A DNA stretch of 64,000 bases from Porticoccaceae bacterium (GTDB lineage: Bacteria; Pseudomonadota; Gammaproteobacteria; Pseudomonadales; Porticoccaceae): the NCBI GenBank assembly GCA_028822155.1, contig JAPKEJ010000002.1:46526-110525 (forward strand). The letters are read 5' to 3'. Under the pieces are notes generated by a model. The model did no database searches, was not told the origin of the DNA, and worked only from the letters and a program-made list of their open reading frames with translations. How positions within the stretch are numbered: the stretch's first letter is position 1; every line of letters starts with the position of its first letter. The position numbers and the translations under genes were made by a program. Below, one piece after another: positions 46,169-57,696 of this stretch.

Positions 46169-46254
46169 AGAAATTATCTAGAGTAGATTAGGATATGCAA
46201 TTTTAGTGCCGAAATGCCGTGCCTGGCAATCACCTAACCTCAAAAATGCGACCT

Positions 46255-46980
46255 TTACAGCATAAAATGTTCACCAAGATAGGTTTTTTTAACTTTTTCG
46301 TCGTTTAATATATGCTCGGTAGTTCCTTCTGCTATTACATGACCTTCTCCCATAATATAAGCATGTTCACAGATATCGAGTGTCTCCCTGACGTTATGGT
46401 CGGTTATTAGTACGCCAATACCTTTGTCACGAAGATGACGAATGATATTTTTGATGTCATTTACAGAAATCGGATCAACACCGGCAAAGGGCTCGTCGAG
46501 CAAAATAAATTGAGGATCAGCCGCTAAAGCCCTGGCAATTTCAACTCTTCGGCGCTCTCCACCTGACAAGCTCATGCCAGTGTTTTTAGAAAGGTGTGAA
46601 ATATGGAACTCATTAAGTAATTCGTCGAGAATACTATTTCGCTGACGGCGCGTGAGCGCTTTACGAGTTTCAAGAATTGCTAAGATATTATCTTCGACGC
46701 TTAGGGTTCTAAAAATCGATGGTTCCTGAGGCAGATAACCCAAACCCTTTCTTGCTCGACCATGCATGGGTAGATTTGTAATATCTTGTTGGTCGATACT
46801 AATGGTCCCGCCATTTTGGGATACTAGCCCTATAATCATATAAAAACATGTAGTCTTGCCGGCACCATTGGGGCCAAGTAGTCCAACTATTTCACCTTGC
46901 TTTACTGATAAGGAAACATCTTTAACCACGGGTCTTTTGCCATAAAATTTAGCCAAATTGCGAGCTTCTAAAACAGCCAT
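46255..46980 (-). CDS. lptB: LPS export ABC ATPase LptB
   Basis: This 241-residue ATPase has Walker [12 protein letters not shown]-loop [11 protein letters not shown], signature [15 protein letters not shown], Walker [14 protein letters not shown] and switch H in [10 protein letters not shown]. It powers LPS extraction by LptFG. It overlaps the lptA stop by one base. The next gene downstream is rpoN, 86 bases on. Confidence 0.97.
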   Translation of the reverse strand: MAVLEARNLAKFYGKRPVVKDVSLSVKQGEIVGLLGPNGAGKTTCFYMIIGLVSQNGGTISIDQQDITNLPMHGRARKGLGYLPQEPSIFRTLSVEDNILAILETRKALTRRQRNSILDELLNEFHISHLSKNTGMSLSGGERRRVEIARALAADPQFILLDEPFAGVDPISVNDIKNIIRHLRDKGIGVLITDHNVRETLDICEHAYIMGEGHVIAEGTTEHILNDEKVKKTYLGEHFML

Positions 46981-47543
46981 TACTTAATTTTCTCCACTTG
47001 TTGCTCTGTATTTTTTTCAGATTCAAGAGCAGGGAACTCGGATCGAGTACTTTGGGTGAACGGGGGTATCACCAGCTGAATACGTTTCTGCCCGCCTAAA
47101 TCATCACCTTTAGCTTTCCATGTGCCATCTGCCAAGTCATAGTTAATGGAGTCACCCTTAATAAATGTCCCATTACGAGTCAGTGAGGCGTTAGTTTTCA
47201 AGTTAATGGTATCTTCAGCAAGCTGATATTCAATGGTCTCAGCGCGCGCGAATATACTGGTTTGATCAATAGCGGAGTCCTGTGTATAGCTTGCGGGGGA
47301 ACCCGTACAAAAAATCCGGCTTACTTTATTGTCTTGGTAGTAAATGGTCACTTCGTCGGCAGCAATAATAATAGAACCCTGTTTAATTATCACATTTCCG
47401 CGATACTTTGTTAGTCCCGATGTTTCAATGAATTCGGCAGAATCAGCATCGATCTCGATTGATTCTTTGTGATCAGACGAAATAGCCAGGGATAGACAGC
47501 AATGAGTCAATAATAATGCGGCACAAAGTCCTTTAAATAGCAT
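46980..47543 (-). CDS. lptA: periplasmic LPS transport protein LptA
   Basis: This protein of about 187 residues has a signal peptide (to about residue 22), then the OstA jelly-roll: [41 protein letters not shown]. Multiples of LptA form the bridge that carries LPS across the periplasm. An in-frame GTG lies 12 bases upstream at 47555, but GGAG 7 bases before the ATG at 47543 decides for this start. It overlaps the end of lptC. Confidence 0.93.
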   Translation of the reverse strand: MLFKGLCAALLLTHCCLSLAISSDHKESIEIDADSAEFIETSGLTKYRGNVIIKQGSIIIAADEVTIYYQDNKVSRIFCTGSPASYTQDSAIDQTSIFARAETIEYQLAEDTINLKTNASLTRNGTFIKGDSINYDLADGTWKAKGDDLGGQKRIQLVIPPFTQSTRSEFPALESEKNTEQQVEKIK

Positions 47544-48108
47544 CGTGAACTCCACGCACCTTAGATTTAAGAGTAAATAAGTCTTTATTGAGATCGCCCA
47601 CTAAGCCTTTTCCAGTAACAGATGACTGCGCGGTTTTGAGGATAAAACTTTCCTCTGTAGATACTATCATTTCAGTTAATTGATACTCTAGGCTTGCTGC
47701 TGTCAGAGTTTTTTCTTGTTCAGTCCCAGTGATTACCGCCTTTACATTCCCTAATAAAGACAGACGGTCCCCAGTCCCAGAAAGCGTTCCAAAGTCAGCT
47801 AAAAAAGCGATGCCCTTACCTTTATTATTTGGCCCCTCAGGTAGGGAAAAAAACCGAGGTTGAGTCAATTCAAGTCGCGAGTCACCTTCAAATAACTGCA
47901 TTTTCGGAGAGGTGATCAGAAATAGTTGCTCTCCTGTTACTGAAAATCTTTGGCTAGTAATAGACGCCATATAGCCCTCTACCTGGATTTCTTGAACAAC
48001 AGAAGTCTTACTGTCTCGCATAAAGGATTCGGGGGGAGAGTCCCACACGATCAAAAACCAGCCAACAATTATAAGCAAGGCTGTGCCTATAAAAGATTGA
48101 CGGATCAT
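47533..48108 (-). CDS. lptC: LPS export system protein LptC
   Basis: This 191-residue bitopic protein has one membrane helix at residues about 6-23, then a periplasmic jelly-roll with SKTSVVQEIQVEGYMASITSQRF, TQPRFFSLPEG and a GNVKAVITG-type strand. LptC passes LPS from LptBFG to LptA. It overlaps kdsC by four bases at its start and lptA at its end. Confidence 0.93.
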   Translation of the reverse strand: MIRQSFIGTALLIIVGWFLIVWDSPPESFMRDSKTSVVQEIQVEGYMASITSQRFSVTGEQLFLITSPKMQLFEGDSRLELTQPRFFSLPEGPNNKGKGIAFLADFGTLSGTGDRLSLLGNVKAVITGTEQEKTLTAASLEYQLTEMIVSTEESFILKTAQSSVTGKGLVGDLNKDLFTLKSKVRGVHDAI

Positions 48109-48641
48109 TGATACTGTTCCAGTAGGTGGGCAAGACTGTCTTGGCAGGACAGTAGCATCTCTGCCACTTCACGGACTGCTCCATCACCGCCTTTTTTGGT
48201 AGTTTGCCAGTCAGCGGCCGATTTTAAAGTGGTACTACCATTAGCGACAGTAATGCCTAAGCCTACTTTTTGAATAACCGCAAGATCAGGTAGGTCATCT
48301 CCCACAAAGGCAACTTCATCTAAACTTAAGTCTGCGGTAAGCATTAATTCGTTGAGTGCAGTTAACTTGTCTTCTCGGCCTTGTATAACAGGGTTTATAC
48401 CTAGTTCGGTCGCTCGTCGTTGCAGTAAATCAGACACTCGGCCTGTGATAATACCCACTTGTATTCCGCCCTGTTGAAGCAACTTTATACCCAAGCCATC
48501 TTGGATGTTAAAGGCCTTCATTTCTTCGCCGCTATTGCCATAATAGAGTCGCCCATCGGTCAGAACACCGTCTACATCTAGCAATAATAGTTTTATTTTT
48601 TTTGCAGCAGAGCTTATTGATTTGTAGGGCATATTCGACAT
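48105..48641 (-). CDS. kdsC: KDO-8-phosphate phosphatase KdsC
   Basis: This 178-residue HAD phosphatase has the nucleophile motif LLLDVDGVLTDGRLYY (first Asp and third Asp), motif II IITGR and motif IV FVGDDLPDLAVI. It has no cap domain, as in the tetrameric KdsC family. It makes free KDO for LPS inner core. Its start overlaps the kdsD stop by one base. Confidence 0.96.
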   Translation of the reverse strand: MSNMPYKSISSAAKKIKLLLLDVDGVLTDGRLYYGNSGEEMKAFNIQDGLGIKLLQQGGIQVGIITGRVSDLLQRRATELGINPVIQGREDKLTALNELMLTADLSLDEVAFVGDDLPDLAVIQKVGLGITVANGSTTLKSAADWQTTKKGGDGAVREVAEMLLSCQDSLAHLLEQYQ

Positions 48642-49606
48642 TAGACAACTCCTGCACGAAGAATGTCATGCAAATGCAGCACTCCTGTGGGATGACCCTT
48701 CTCGTCTTCGACGACAAGAGCGGTTATGGCGGTTGATTCCATAATGGTCAGGGCCTCAACAGCTAAAATATCTTGATTAATTGTTTTTGGGTTTGGAGAC
48801 ATTACATCGGCCATAGTCGTTGATGCTATATTAACCTTCTGGTCAATTGCACGACGCAGATCACCATCTGTAAAAATGCCTAAAAGTTTTTTTTCTTTTG
48901 AAATAACGGTGGTCATTCCAAAACCTTTTTGAGTCATTTCAAGCAGGGCGTCTTGCAACGGTTGATCAATCATTACTTTAGGTACGTCGTCATCCTTGTG
49001 CATGATGTCACAGACTCGGAGTAATAGTTTCCTCCCCAGCGTGCCGCCAGGGTGAGAGAATGCAAAATCTTCCGCACTAAACCCTCTCGCCTCCAAAAGA
49101 GCTATTGCCAATGCATCACCCATCACTAGGGTAACTGTCGTACTAGTAGTTGGCGCTAGGTTTAGGGGGCACGCCTCAGTAGTAACAGAAACGTCAAGAT
49201 GCGCACAGGCCGCTTGGGATAGCGGAGAGTTAGCATCCCCAGTCATGCTAATTAAGGGGATGCCAAGGCGAATAATTAACGGCAGTAATCGTGTAACTTC
49301 ACTGGTGCTACCAGAGTTTGAAATGGCAATCACGACATCGGCTTTCGTGATCATTCCTAAGTCTCCGTGACTGGCTTCTCCAGGGTGAACAAAGAATGCA
49401 GGCGTACCTGTACTTGCAAGAGTTGCGGCAATTTTATTGCCAATGTGACCTGACTTACCCATGCCTGTTACAACCACTCGGCCTTGGCAGGCAAGAATAG
49501 TTTCACATGCAAGCACAAAATTTTGATTAATCCGTGGAGTTAATTGACTAACCGCTTGGGCTTCCATCTCAACAGTGCGAAGGCCTGAGGTAATAAAATC
49601 TGTCAT
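48641..49606 (-). CDS. kdsD: arabinose-5-phosphate isomerase KdsD
   Basis: This 321-residue protein has an N-terminal SIS domain (GRVVVTGMGKSGHIGNKIAATLASTGTPAFFVHPGEASHGDLGMI) with the catalytic residues of the family, and two C-terminal CBS domains from about 205. It converts ribulose-5-P to arabinose-5-P, the first step towards KDO. It lies between yrbG and kdsC as in E. coli. Confidence 0.96.
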   Translation of the reverse strand: MTDFITSGLRTVEMEAQAVSQLTPRINQNFVLACETILACQGRVVVTGMGKSGHIGNKIAATLASTGTPAFFVHPGEASHGDLGMITKADVVIAISNSGSTSEVTRLLPLIIRLGIPLISMTGDANSPLSQAACAHLDVSVTTEACPLNLAPTTSTTVTLVMGDALAIALLEARGFSAEDFAFSHPGGTLGRKLLLRVCDIMHKDDDVPKVMIDQPLQDALLEMTQKGFGMTTVISKEKKLLGIFTDGDLRRAIDQKVNIASTTMADVMSPNPKTINQDILAVEALTIMESTAITALVVEDEKGHPTGVLHLHDILRAGVV

Positions 49607-49682
49607 CAGAGAGTCCGATAGTTATCGTTGTATTAATCTGTCTTAATTCATTATAGGACGAAACCGCGTCCTCAAGTAAGCA

Positions 49683-50675
49683 TTAGCTTATGGTCAGTGA
49701 TGACCATAATAATACATAGTAAAGCGCATAGCTGATCAATAGGGTAAAACCAACAAATCTTGATAAACGTGCAACGCTACCTGTGTGTCGATTTTTTCGT
49801 ATTGTCCAGCCGACCAAGCCGATCATTAGGACTGTCATAACCAGCAGTGACAAATAGTCGCGGCTGAACACATCATTAGGAAGTTCAATTGGCGCAATGG
49901 CTCCAGCTGTCGTCATTACCAATAGAAGATTAAAGAGATTTGAGCCGAATATGTTACCTACAGCGATATCATGATGCCCCTTCGTCGCGCTCACCACTGA
50001 GGCTGCCAGTTCTGGCAGGCTAGTGCCGATAGCGACTACTGTTAAACCTACTATGAGGTCGCTAATGCCGAAAAAGCGGGCAATAGATGTAGCCCCCCAA
50101 ACTGTTATTTCAGCACTCAGTAGCAGGATAGCCAGTCCAAGTAGCAGCCATAATCCAGATTTTTTCATCGAAAAGCCTGTTGCAGCAACACTCTGCTCCG
50201 CCACTTCTGGATTGAGATGATTCTTTTTGTACTTCACCAAAATGACTATTAGAGGTATTACTAGCAAGCCAAGGGCGATACTTTCCCCACGGTTTAGTTG
50301 CCCGTCATAGAGGCATAATCCCGCCAGGAGAGTTATTAACAGTAAAACGGGACCTTCTTCTTTGAGTAAGTGGGTCTGCACGGGAAGGGGTGCAATTAGC
50401 GTGGTGATGCCTAGCACTAATCCAATGTTAGCAAGGTTAGAGCCTAAGGCGTTACCAACAGCAAGACCGCCGGCGTTACTAAGGGCGGCGTTAACGGAAA
50501 TGATAATTTCTGGTGCTGAAGTCCCGATCGAGACCACGGTTAAGCCTATGATCATTGACGAAATACCGAAATTACGGGCAACCCCTACACTGCCTGTAAC
50601 GAACTTATCGGCGCCCCAAATTAGACCTAAGAGGCCAGCTAACAGGGCAATTATCGGGAGGTAAAGGCTCGACAT
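49683..50675 (-). CDS. yrbG: calcium/sodium antiporter YrbG
   Basis: This 330-residue CaCA-family antiporter has two inverted halves with the alpha repeats: VVSIGTSAPEIIISVNAAL and GNALGSNLANIGLVLG in the first, VVAIGTSLPELAASVVSA and GNIFGSNLFNLLLVM in the second, about ten membrane helices in total. The frame opens at 50699, but GGAG lies 6 bases before the ATG at 50675. It is divergent from mlaC. Confidence 0.93.
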   Translation of the reverse strand: MSSLYLPIIALLAGLLGLIWGADKFVTGSVGVARNFGISSMIIGLTVVSIGTSAPEIIISVNAALSNAGGLAVGNALGSNLANIGLVLGITTLIAPLPVQTHLLKEEGPVLLLITLLAGLCLYDGQLNRGESIALGLLVIPLIVILVKYKKNHLNPEVAEQSVAATGFSMKKSGLWLLLGLAILLLSAEITVWGATSIARFFGISDLIVGLTVVAIGTSLPELAASVVSATKGHHDIAVGNIFGSNLFNLLLVMTTAGAIAPIELPNDVFSRDYLSLLVMTVLMIGLVGWTIRKNRHTGSVARLSRFVGFTLLISYALYYVLLWSSLTIS

Positions 50676-50818
50676 GAAGTCTCCAAAGGGTACATGCATT
50701 ATGTTTATTCAACAGTTGGAGAATGGTATAGTGCGCGACTGTAAAAGTCAGTAGCGATTAAGAAGAATATTTTTTGGTTAAATTTCAAAAAGGAATAAGT
50801 TCGTAAAGGATTATTTAA

Positions 50819-51457
50819 ATGGATGACATTATGGAAAGATTTAAAAAGATCTTAGGTAGTTTATGGTTGTGTTTGAGCATTCTAGGCGCCGTGCATACTG
50901 CAAGCGCAGAGGGTATGAAGCAAAACCCCTTTGATAATATCGAGCAGATGACCATAGAGGTCATTGCTACAATTGCCGAGCATAAAAATCAATACCCTAG
51001 CAATGAAGCTGTGTATTTTGATGCTTTAGATCGATTAATGGGGAAATATGTCGATTTTAGCCGTATTGCTGGCAGAGTTATGGGAGGACATCGCAAGGCT
51101 TCCTCTGCAGAACAGCGTGATCGGTTTATTACACTATTTCGCGAAGGCTTAGTTGAGACATATGGGCGAGGGCTCATGAGTTATGGGGACGAAAAAATTG
51201 TTCTTGTTAACAGGAAGGCCCTAGACCCTAAAAAACGTGCCATTAAAGTTTCACAGCAAATTCGCAGTGCAACGGCGGTTTATCCGCTGGAGTATTGGGT
51301 GGCACGTAAAAAGACTGGCGAGTGGAAAGTCATCAATGTGGTTCTAAACGGCATCAATTTGGAGTCAATTTTTAGAAGTCAATTTGCCAAGGCGGCACAA
51401 AAGTCATCAGGTAATCTCGATGAGGTTATTGATAGCTGGCTGAAAAGTGCTGATTAA
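50819..51457 (+). CDS. mlaC: phospholipid-binding protein MlaC
   Basis: This 212-residue periplasmic lipid carrier has a signal peptide (ending near HTASAEG, residue 31), then DRLMGKYVDFSRIAGRVMGGHRKASSAEQRDRFITLFREGLVETYG and WKVINVVLNGINL, the classic MlaC/Ttg2D pattern. It moves phospholipid between the outer membrane and the MlaFEDB complex. The usual upstream mlaF, mlaE, mlaD and the downstream mlaB are missing from this locus. AAAGGA precedes the ATG. Confidence 0.93.
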   Translation: MDDIMERFKKILGSLWLCLSILGAVHTASAEGMKQNPFDNIEQMTIEVIATIAEHKNQYPSNEAVYFDALDRLMGKYVDFSRIAGRVMGGHRKASSAEQRDRFITLFREGLVETYGRGLMSYGDEKIVLVNRKALDPKKRAIKVSQQIRSATAVYPLEYWVARKKTGEWKVINVVLNGINLESIFRSQFAKAAQKSSGNLDEVIDSWLKSAD

Positions 51458-51502
51458 AGCAGTGTCACTAGACATTGCATCTGCTTGATATGAGTAAATA
51501 GA

Positions 51503-51742
51503 ATGAATCCTGAAGACGTTACAACACTGCTAGAAAACGCACTCCCTAATTGTCGGATTGAGGTGGATAGTCAAGGCAGTCATTTTAATCTTTTTGTAGT
51601 GGGTGATTTATTTGAGGGCAAGCGTGCGGTGCAGCGACAGCAACTAATTTATGCTGTTTTAAATGAGCATATCTCCTCTGGCGTGATTCACGCGGTCAAT
51701 ATGAAGTTGTTTACACACAAAGAATGGCTTCATCGAACCTGA
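51503..51742 (+). CDS. ibaG: BolA family protein IbaG
   Basis: This 79-residue BolA-fold protein (also called YrbA) has LPNCRIEVDSQGSHFNLFVVGDLFEGKRAVQRQQLIY and the conserved histidine near the C-terminus in VNMKLFTHKEW. It binds monothiol glutaredoxin through a [2Fe-2S] cluster. It lies in the canonical place between mla genes and murA; mlaB, which usually precedes it, is absent. Confidence 0.95.
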   Translation: MNPEDVTTLLENALPNCRIEVDSQGSHFNLFVVGDLFEGKRAVQRQQLIYAVLNEHISSGVIHAVNMKLFTHKEWLHRT

Positions 51743-51802
51743 TAGAAGCAGGGAGCGATGTCGACGGGTTTTTTTTGGTGTAGTGTAAATTCTTTATTTT
51801 AA

Positions 51803-53074
<1,272 letters not shown>

Positions 53075-53114
53075 GGAAATATCAATAAACCCATTATTTA
53101 GTTGAATATTTATT

Positions 53115-53744
53115 ATGACACAGATTACGTTGGCGTTAACCAAAGGGCGCCTTTTAAAGGAGACACTACCCTTGCTAGCGGCAGCCGGCATTGTTCCTGA
53201 GGAAGATATTTTTTCTAGTCGAAAATTGGTCTTTCAGACAAACCAAAAAGGGATAAAGTTATTAATTTTACGCGGTTCAGATGTGCCTACTTATATTCAG
53301 TTTGGTGCGGCAGATATTGGTGTTGCTGGGAAAGATATGCTTTTAGAGCATCAGGGCGACGGTTACTACGAGCCCTTAGATCTTGGTATTGCTCGCTGTA
53401 AAATTATGACCGCAGTTGCGAAAGGGGCTTCTGAACAAAGGGGGCGCTTAAGGGTCGCTACAAAATACATCAATGTGGCGCGACAATTTTATGCAGAACA
53501 GGGTAGGCAAGCAGATATTATAAAGCTTTACGGAGCTATGGAGCTTGCGCCGATTCTAGATTTGGCTCATGAAATCGTCGATATCGTTGACACTGGGAAT
53601 ACCTTAGAAGCTAATGGTTTAGTGGCACGAGATGAGATAGCTGATATTAGTGCTCGACTGATTGTCAATAAGGCCGCGATGAAGACTAAGTTTTCTGAGA
53701 TCCAAGCTATTGTAGATGCGCTTGCAGAGGTTGTTGGAGAATGA
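53115..53744 (+). CDS. hisG: ATP phosphoribosyltransferase, short form
   Basis: This 209-residue HisG catalyses the first step of histidine synthesis: [58 protein letters not shown] and [27 protein letters not shown]. It lacks the C-terminal ACT-like regulatory domain, so it should need HisZ, which is not in the window. It overlaps hisD by four bases. Confidence 0.97.
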   Translation: MTQITLALTKGRLLKETLPLLAAAGIVPEEDIFSSRKLVFQTNQKGIKLLILRGSDVPTYIQFGAADIGVAGKDMLLEHQGDGYYEPLDLGIARCKIMTAVAKGASEQRGRLRVATKYINVARQFYAEQGRQADIIKLYGAMELAPILDLAHEIVDIVDTGNTLEANGLVARDEIADISARLIVNKAAMKTKFSEIQAIVDALAEVVGE

Positions 53745-55060
53745 CTGAACCTCAAGGACTTTGCCAGATCGCTAAGCTCAATGCTGATGATGATGGTTTT
53801 CTGTCTGCTCTAGATGCGCTCACTGCATGGGGCGAGGTGAAAAATAGTAGCATTGAGAAAGTTGTCGTCGAGATATTGGGCGACGTTCGTATGAAGGGTG
53901 ATAAAGCACTCGTTGAATACACTAATCGTTTTGATCGCCGTGAATGCCTTAATGCAGATGAGTTGTGTATTACTTCAGAGGCGCTCAAGCAGGCTTTGGG
54001 CTCAATCGATATAGAGGCTCGGCTTGCTTTGGAACAGGCTGCCCAGAGAATTAAAGATTATCATGCTCATCAGCTACAGCAGTCATGGCAATACAAAGAG
54101 CAAAACGGCACTATGCTTGGTCAGCAGATAACACCCTTAGAGCGTGTTGGTATTTATGTGCCTGGCGGCAAGGCGAGTTATCCATCATCGGTACTGATGA
54201 ATGCTATTCCGGCTCGCGTTGCAGGTGTTAAAGAGATAATAATGATGGTCCCTGCCCCTGATGGGGATATTAGCCCTCTTGTTCTGGCAGCCGCCGCAAT
54301 TGCTGGGGTTGATCGAGTGATTACTGCCGGTGGAGCTCAGGCTATAGGGGCTTTAGCTTACGGTACTGAAACAGTCCCTAAGGTCGATAAGATTGTAGGC
54401 CCTGGTAATAGCTATGTGGCGACGGCCAAGCGATTTGTTTTTGGTGCGGTAGGACTAGACATGATCGCAGGTCCGAGTGAAATATTAGTAATCTGCGATG
54501 GTGAGACCGATCCTGACTGGATTGCGATGGATTTATTTTCCCAAGCCGAACATGATGAAGAGGCGCAGTCGATCCTTATTTCTTGGGACCCTGCTTTTAT
54601 CACTGCAGTGCATAAGAGTATGAGCAGACTACTACCCGATATGGAGCGTAGGGAAATCATTACCAAATCGCTAGCTAACCGCGGAGCGCTGATTCAAGTA
54701 GCTGATTCGAAACAGGCCGTGAAAATATCTAACCGTATTGCGCCAGAGCATTTGGAATTGTCAGTAGAAAACCCAGAATCCTGGTTGCCAGATGTGCGCA
54801 ATGCCGGTGCTATTTTTATGGGTCGCCATACAGCCGAAGCTCTGGGAGATTATTGTGCCGGACCGAATCATGTGCTTCCCACTTCAGCAACATCTCGCTT
54901 TTCTTCGCCGTTGGGCGTATATGATTTCCAAAAACGCAGTTCGCTCATTTATTGTTCTGAGCAGGGTGCCTCTGAATTGGGAAAGATAGCTTCCGTTTTA
55001 GGCCGGGGTGAGTCGCTGACTGCCCATGCCCGATCGGCAGAATATCGTATTAAAGATTGA
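53741..55060 (+). CDS. hisD: histidinol dehydrogenase
   Basis: This 439-residue zinc-dependent enzyme oxidises histidinol to histidine in two steps. Family segments are [61 protein letters not shown] (zinc and catalytic region) and [13 protein letters not shown] with the catalytic Glu-His. It overlaps hisG and is followed by hisC after 33 bases. Confidence 0.97.
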   Translation: MTEPQGLCQIAKLNADDDGFLSALDALTAWGEVKNSSIEKVVVEILGDVRMKGDKALVEYTNRFDRRECLNADELCITSEALKQALGSIDIEARLALEQAAQRIKDYHAHQLQQSWQYKEQNGTMLGQQITPLERVGIYVPGGKASYPSSVLMNAIPARVAGVKEIIMMVPAPDGDISPLVLAAAAIAGVDRVITAGGAQAIGALAYGTETVPKVDKIVGPGNSYVATAKRFVFGAVGLDMIAGPSEILVICDGETDPDWIAMDLFSQAEHDEEAQSILISWDPAFITAVHKSMSRLLPDMERREIITKSLANRGALIQVADSKQAVKISNRIAPEHLELSVENPESWLPDVRNAGAIFMGRHTAEALGDYCAGPNHVLPTSATSRFSSPLGVYDFQKRSSLIYCSEQGASELGKIASVLGRGESLTAHARSAEYRIKD

Positions 55061-55093
55061 ATTTTTAGTTTAGCGTTACAGAGAGACCAACTA

Positions 55094-56155
55094 ATGAGTA
55101 AGTACTGGAGTGATCTTGTAAGCCAGCTGCAACCCTATATTCCTGGGGAGCAGTCTGACATCGCCAATATTACTAAATTAAATACTAATGAGAACCCATA
55201 CGGTCCTTCGCCTAAGGTCTTGTTAGCTATTCAAGGACTTTTAAATGAGGATTTACGTCTGTATCCGCCACCCAATGCGGATGGATTAAAGCAGACTATT
55301 GCTGAATACTATCAACTCGAGCCAAAACAGGTCTTTCTTGGTAATGGTTCAGACGAAGTATTAGCTCATATCTTTAACGGATTGCTTAAAAAGTCAGAGC
55401 CTCTATTATTTCCTGATATCAGTTACAGCTTTTACCCCGTTTTTTGTCAGTTGTACGGAATAGCCTTCGAGAAAATACCTCTAGCTGAAGATCTATCCTT
55501 AACTATTGAAGATTATAGTCGGCCAAATGGTGGAATTATTTTCCCTAACCCTAATGCACCCACTGGTCGCTTGCTCGGGTTGGAGGCTATCGAGCATCTA
55601 TTAAAAGAAAATCCCGATTCGGTTATCGTGATAGATGAAGCCTATATAGATTTTGGCGGTGAGACGGCAGTGCCATTAATTAACTTGTACGCTAATCTTC
55701 TCGTTGTTCAAACTATGTCCAAGTCTCGCTCGCTAGCGGGTATGCGGATTGGTTATGCGATGGGTTCCGTTGATCTAATAGAAGGCTTGGAGCGGATTAA
55801 AAATAGTTTTAATTCTTATCCATTGGGACATTTGCCAATCGCTGCTGGCATCGCAGCTTTTGAGGACCAAGAATATTTTAAAGACACCTGTCAGCGCGTC
55901 ATGGATAGTAGGTCGAGGCTGACAAATAGCTTACATAATCTTGGATTTAAAGTAATGCCTTCAGCGAGTAATTTTATCTTTGTTCGCCACGACAAGAGAT
56001 CAGCAGAAAAGCTTGCGTTAAGTTTGCGCCAAAATGGCATCATGGTTAGGCATTTTAAGCAGCCTCGCATCCAGCAATTTTTGCGCATTACCATAGGCAC
56101 TGAAAAGCAAAATGAGCGTTTGGTTAATACTCTAACCACTCTGTTAGGAGGTTAA
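55094..56155 (+). CDS. hisC: histidinol-phosphate aminotransferase
   Basis: This 353-residue class I aminotransferase has [14 protein letters not shown] near the N-terminus, [31 protein letters not shown] and the PLP lysine K210 in [16 protein letters not shown]. It makes histidinol phosphate. It ends the plus-strand run; its stop is 6 bases from the end of the convergent degS gene. Confidence 0.96.
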   Translation: MSKYWSDLVSQLQPYIPGEQSDIANITKLNTNENPYGPSPKVLLAIQGLLNEDLRLYPPPNADGLKQTIAEYYQLEPKQVFLGNGSDEVLAHIFNGLLKKSEPLLFPDISYSFYPVFCQLYGIAFEKIPLAEDLSLTIEDYSRPNGGIIFPNPNAPTGRLLGLEAIEHLLKENPDSVIVIDEAYIDFGGETAVPLINLYANLLVVQTMSKSRSLAGMRIGYAMGSVDLIEGLERIKNSFNSYPLGHLPIAAGIAAFEDQEYFKDTCQRVMDSRSRLTNSLHNLGFKVMPSASNFIFVRHDKRSAEKLALSLRQNGIMVRHFKQPRIQQFLRITIGTEKQNERLVNTLTTLLGG

Positions 56156-56161
56156 CTTTCG

Positions 56162-57262
56162 CTACTGCAGTGGGCGGTTGCCTGCAATAACTGTAAATTC
56201 GATGATCGCGTCTTGGCGAACAATGCTCAGCTTGATTGGTTGCCCAGGGGTGACGTTAGTGATTTGACTGATACTGGTGTGCGGATCGGTAACTGGTAGA
56301 CCATCAATTTTAAAAATAATATCCCCTGGTCTAACGCCGGCTTTTGCTGTCGGCCCACCAGGCTCCACTGAGGTCACACCAAAAATCTTAGTAGTTCCCA
56401 GTTCATTTGAAAATTGATTTGATACTAGCCCAAGGTCGGCACTGATGCCCAGCCAGCCCCTCACAACATGGCCATATTGAACTATATCAGTTAATACTTT
56501 TGCAGCAGCATCGGCGGGGATAGCAAAGCTTATGCCTGTTGACCCTGCATCATTTAGCGTTGCGGTATTAATTCCGAGCAAATTTCCATAGGCATCAATA
56601 AGTGCGCCACCTGAACTGCCAGAGTTGATGGCAGCATCTGTTTGAATAAAGTTCTCAAAAATATTTAAGCGCAGGCCATTACGACCTTTGGCGCTAATAA
56701 TACCCTGAGTGACGGACTGGCCTATCCCCGATGGATTTCCAATGGCCAGCACAATATCACCAATTCGTGCTTGAGAAGGTTCTCCAAGAGCGATTGGGTT
56801 CAAATTATCAGCCTCGATTTTTAAAACTGCGAGGTCTATCTCAGGATCTGTACCTACAATAATTGCCGGCACCTCGCGCCCGTCATATAGAAGCACTAGG
56901 ATCTTTACCGCGCCCTCGATAACGTGGTGGTTCGTTAATACTAAACCGTCCGATTGCATAATGACCCCAGACCCAAGCGATATTCTATTGGATGGGTCAC
57001 TTCTTGACCTAGCTGCCTGAAGCGTATAGATATTAACCACAGAAGGTGCAGCTCGGGACACAGCCGCCGCATAAGAAACAGGACCGACCCAATCAGCCCC
57101 TAGGTTAGATTGACGAAGCGTCATCAAATCAGTGGCATCATCATTTGTTTTGGGACGAAATTGGGGAAAAGCTAAAACAAGAACTGCGGCCACAAGCAAA
57201 CCAAGTAACACTGGTTTGGCAATGTATTCGATTAAAAGCTTTTTATTGTTGATTTCCTTCAC
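56162..57262 (-). CDS. degS: membrane-anchored serine protease DegS/AlgW
   Basis: This protein of about 366 residues has an N-terminal membrane anchor (LLGLLVAAVLVLAF), a trypsin-like domain with histidine in LTNHHVIEGAV, aspartate in DPEIDLAVLKIE, serine in INSGSSGGALIDAYG, and a single PDZ domain (about 275-360). One PDZ and a membrane anchor mark DegS/AlgW, which starts the sigma-E (AlgU) envelope stress cascade. No ATG is available before the anchor. Of two close GTG codons, the one at 57262 has AGAGG 5 bases upstream and is preferred over 57268. Confidence 0.9.
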   Translation of the reverse strand: MKEINNKKLLIEYIAKPVLLGLLVAAVLVLAFPQFRPKTNDDATDLMTLRQSNLGADWVGPVSYAAAVSRAAPSVVNIYTLQAARSRSDPSNRISLGSGVIMQSDGLVLTNHHVIEGAVKILVLLYDGREVPAIIVGTDPEIDLAVLKIEADNLNPIALGEPSQARIGDIVLAIGNPSGIGQSVTQGIISAKGRNGLRLNIFENFIQTDAAINSGSSGGALIDAYGNLLGINTATLNDAGSTGISFAIPADAAAKVLTDIVQYGHVVRGWLGISADLGLVSNQFSNELGTTKIFGVTSVEPGGPTAKAGVRPGDIIFKIDGLPVTDPHTSISQITNVTPGQPIKLSIVRQDAIIEFTVIAGNRPLQ

Positions 57263-57339
57263 GCACACCTCTTAGCCAGTCCGTTAATTATGTCACAACC
57301 ATCCACCAGACAAAGATCCTTTTGCTGAAATTATCCAAC

Positions 57340-57645
57340 CTATTGGCGTAATAGATTGGATAATTTCGGATTTGGTTTTTTTGCTTTTTTATAGATTAGT
57401 AAAATATGCCCGATAGACTGCACTAGTTGGGCGCTATAAACTGTGCAGATTTCATCGCAAAGCAACTTCTTTGCTGCTCGGTCACCCACAGAGAGCTTGA
57501 TTTTGATCAACTCGTGATCATTTAAGGCTCGATTAATCTCGGCGCCGACATTTTCTGTCAGCCCCTTGCTAGCAATAGTCACTATTGGTTTAAGATTGTG
57601 ACCTAAACGACGTAAATGTTTCTTATCTTCAGCGGAACTTGTCAT
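57340..57645 (-). CDS. yhbY: RNA-binding protein YhbY (CRS1/YhbY domain)
   Basis: This 101-residue protein matches E. coli YhbY: DKKHLRRLGHNLKPIVTIASKGLTENVGAEINRALNDHELIKIKL, with the GLTE turn of the KH-like fold. It associates with 50S precursors. The frame is open to 57756, but that would overlap rlmE; the ATG at 57645 gives the family's usual length. It is divergent from rlmE by 51 bases. Confidence 0.93.
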   Translation of the reverse strand: MTSSAEDKKHLRRLGHNLKPIVTIASKGLTENVGAEINRALNDHELIKIKLSVGDRAAKKLLCDEICTVYSAQLVQSIGHILLIYKKAKKPNPKLSNLLRQ

Positions 57646-57696
57646 AATATGTTGCTCAATTTTTAAGGATGCTATTTTAGCGGACATTATGCCATC

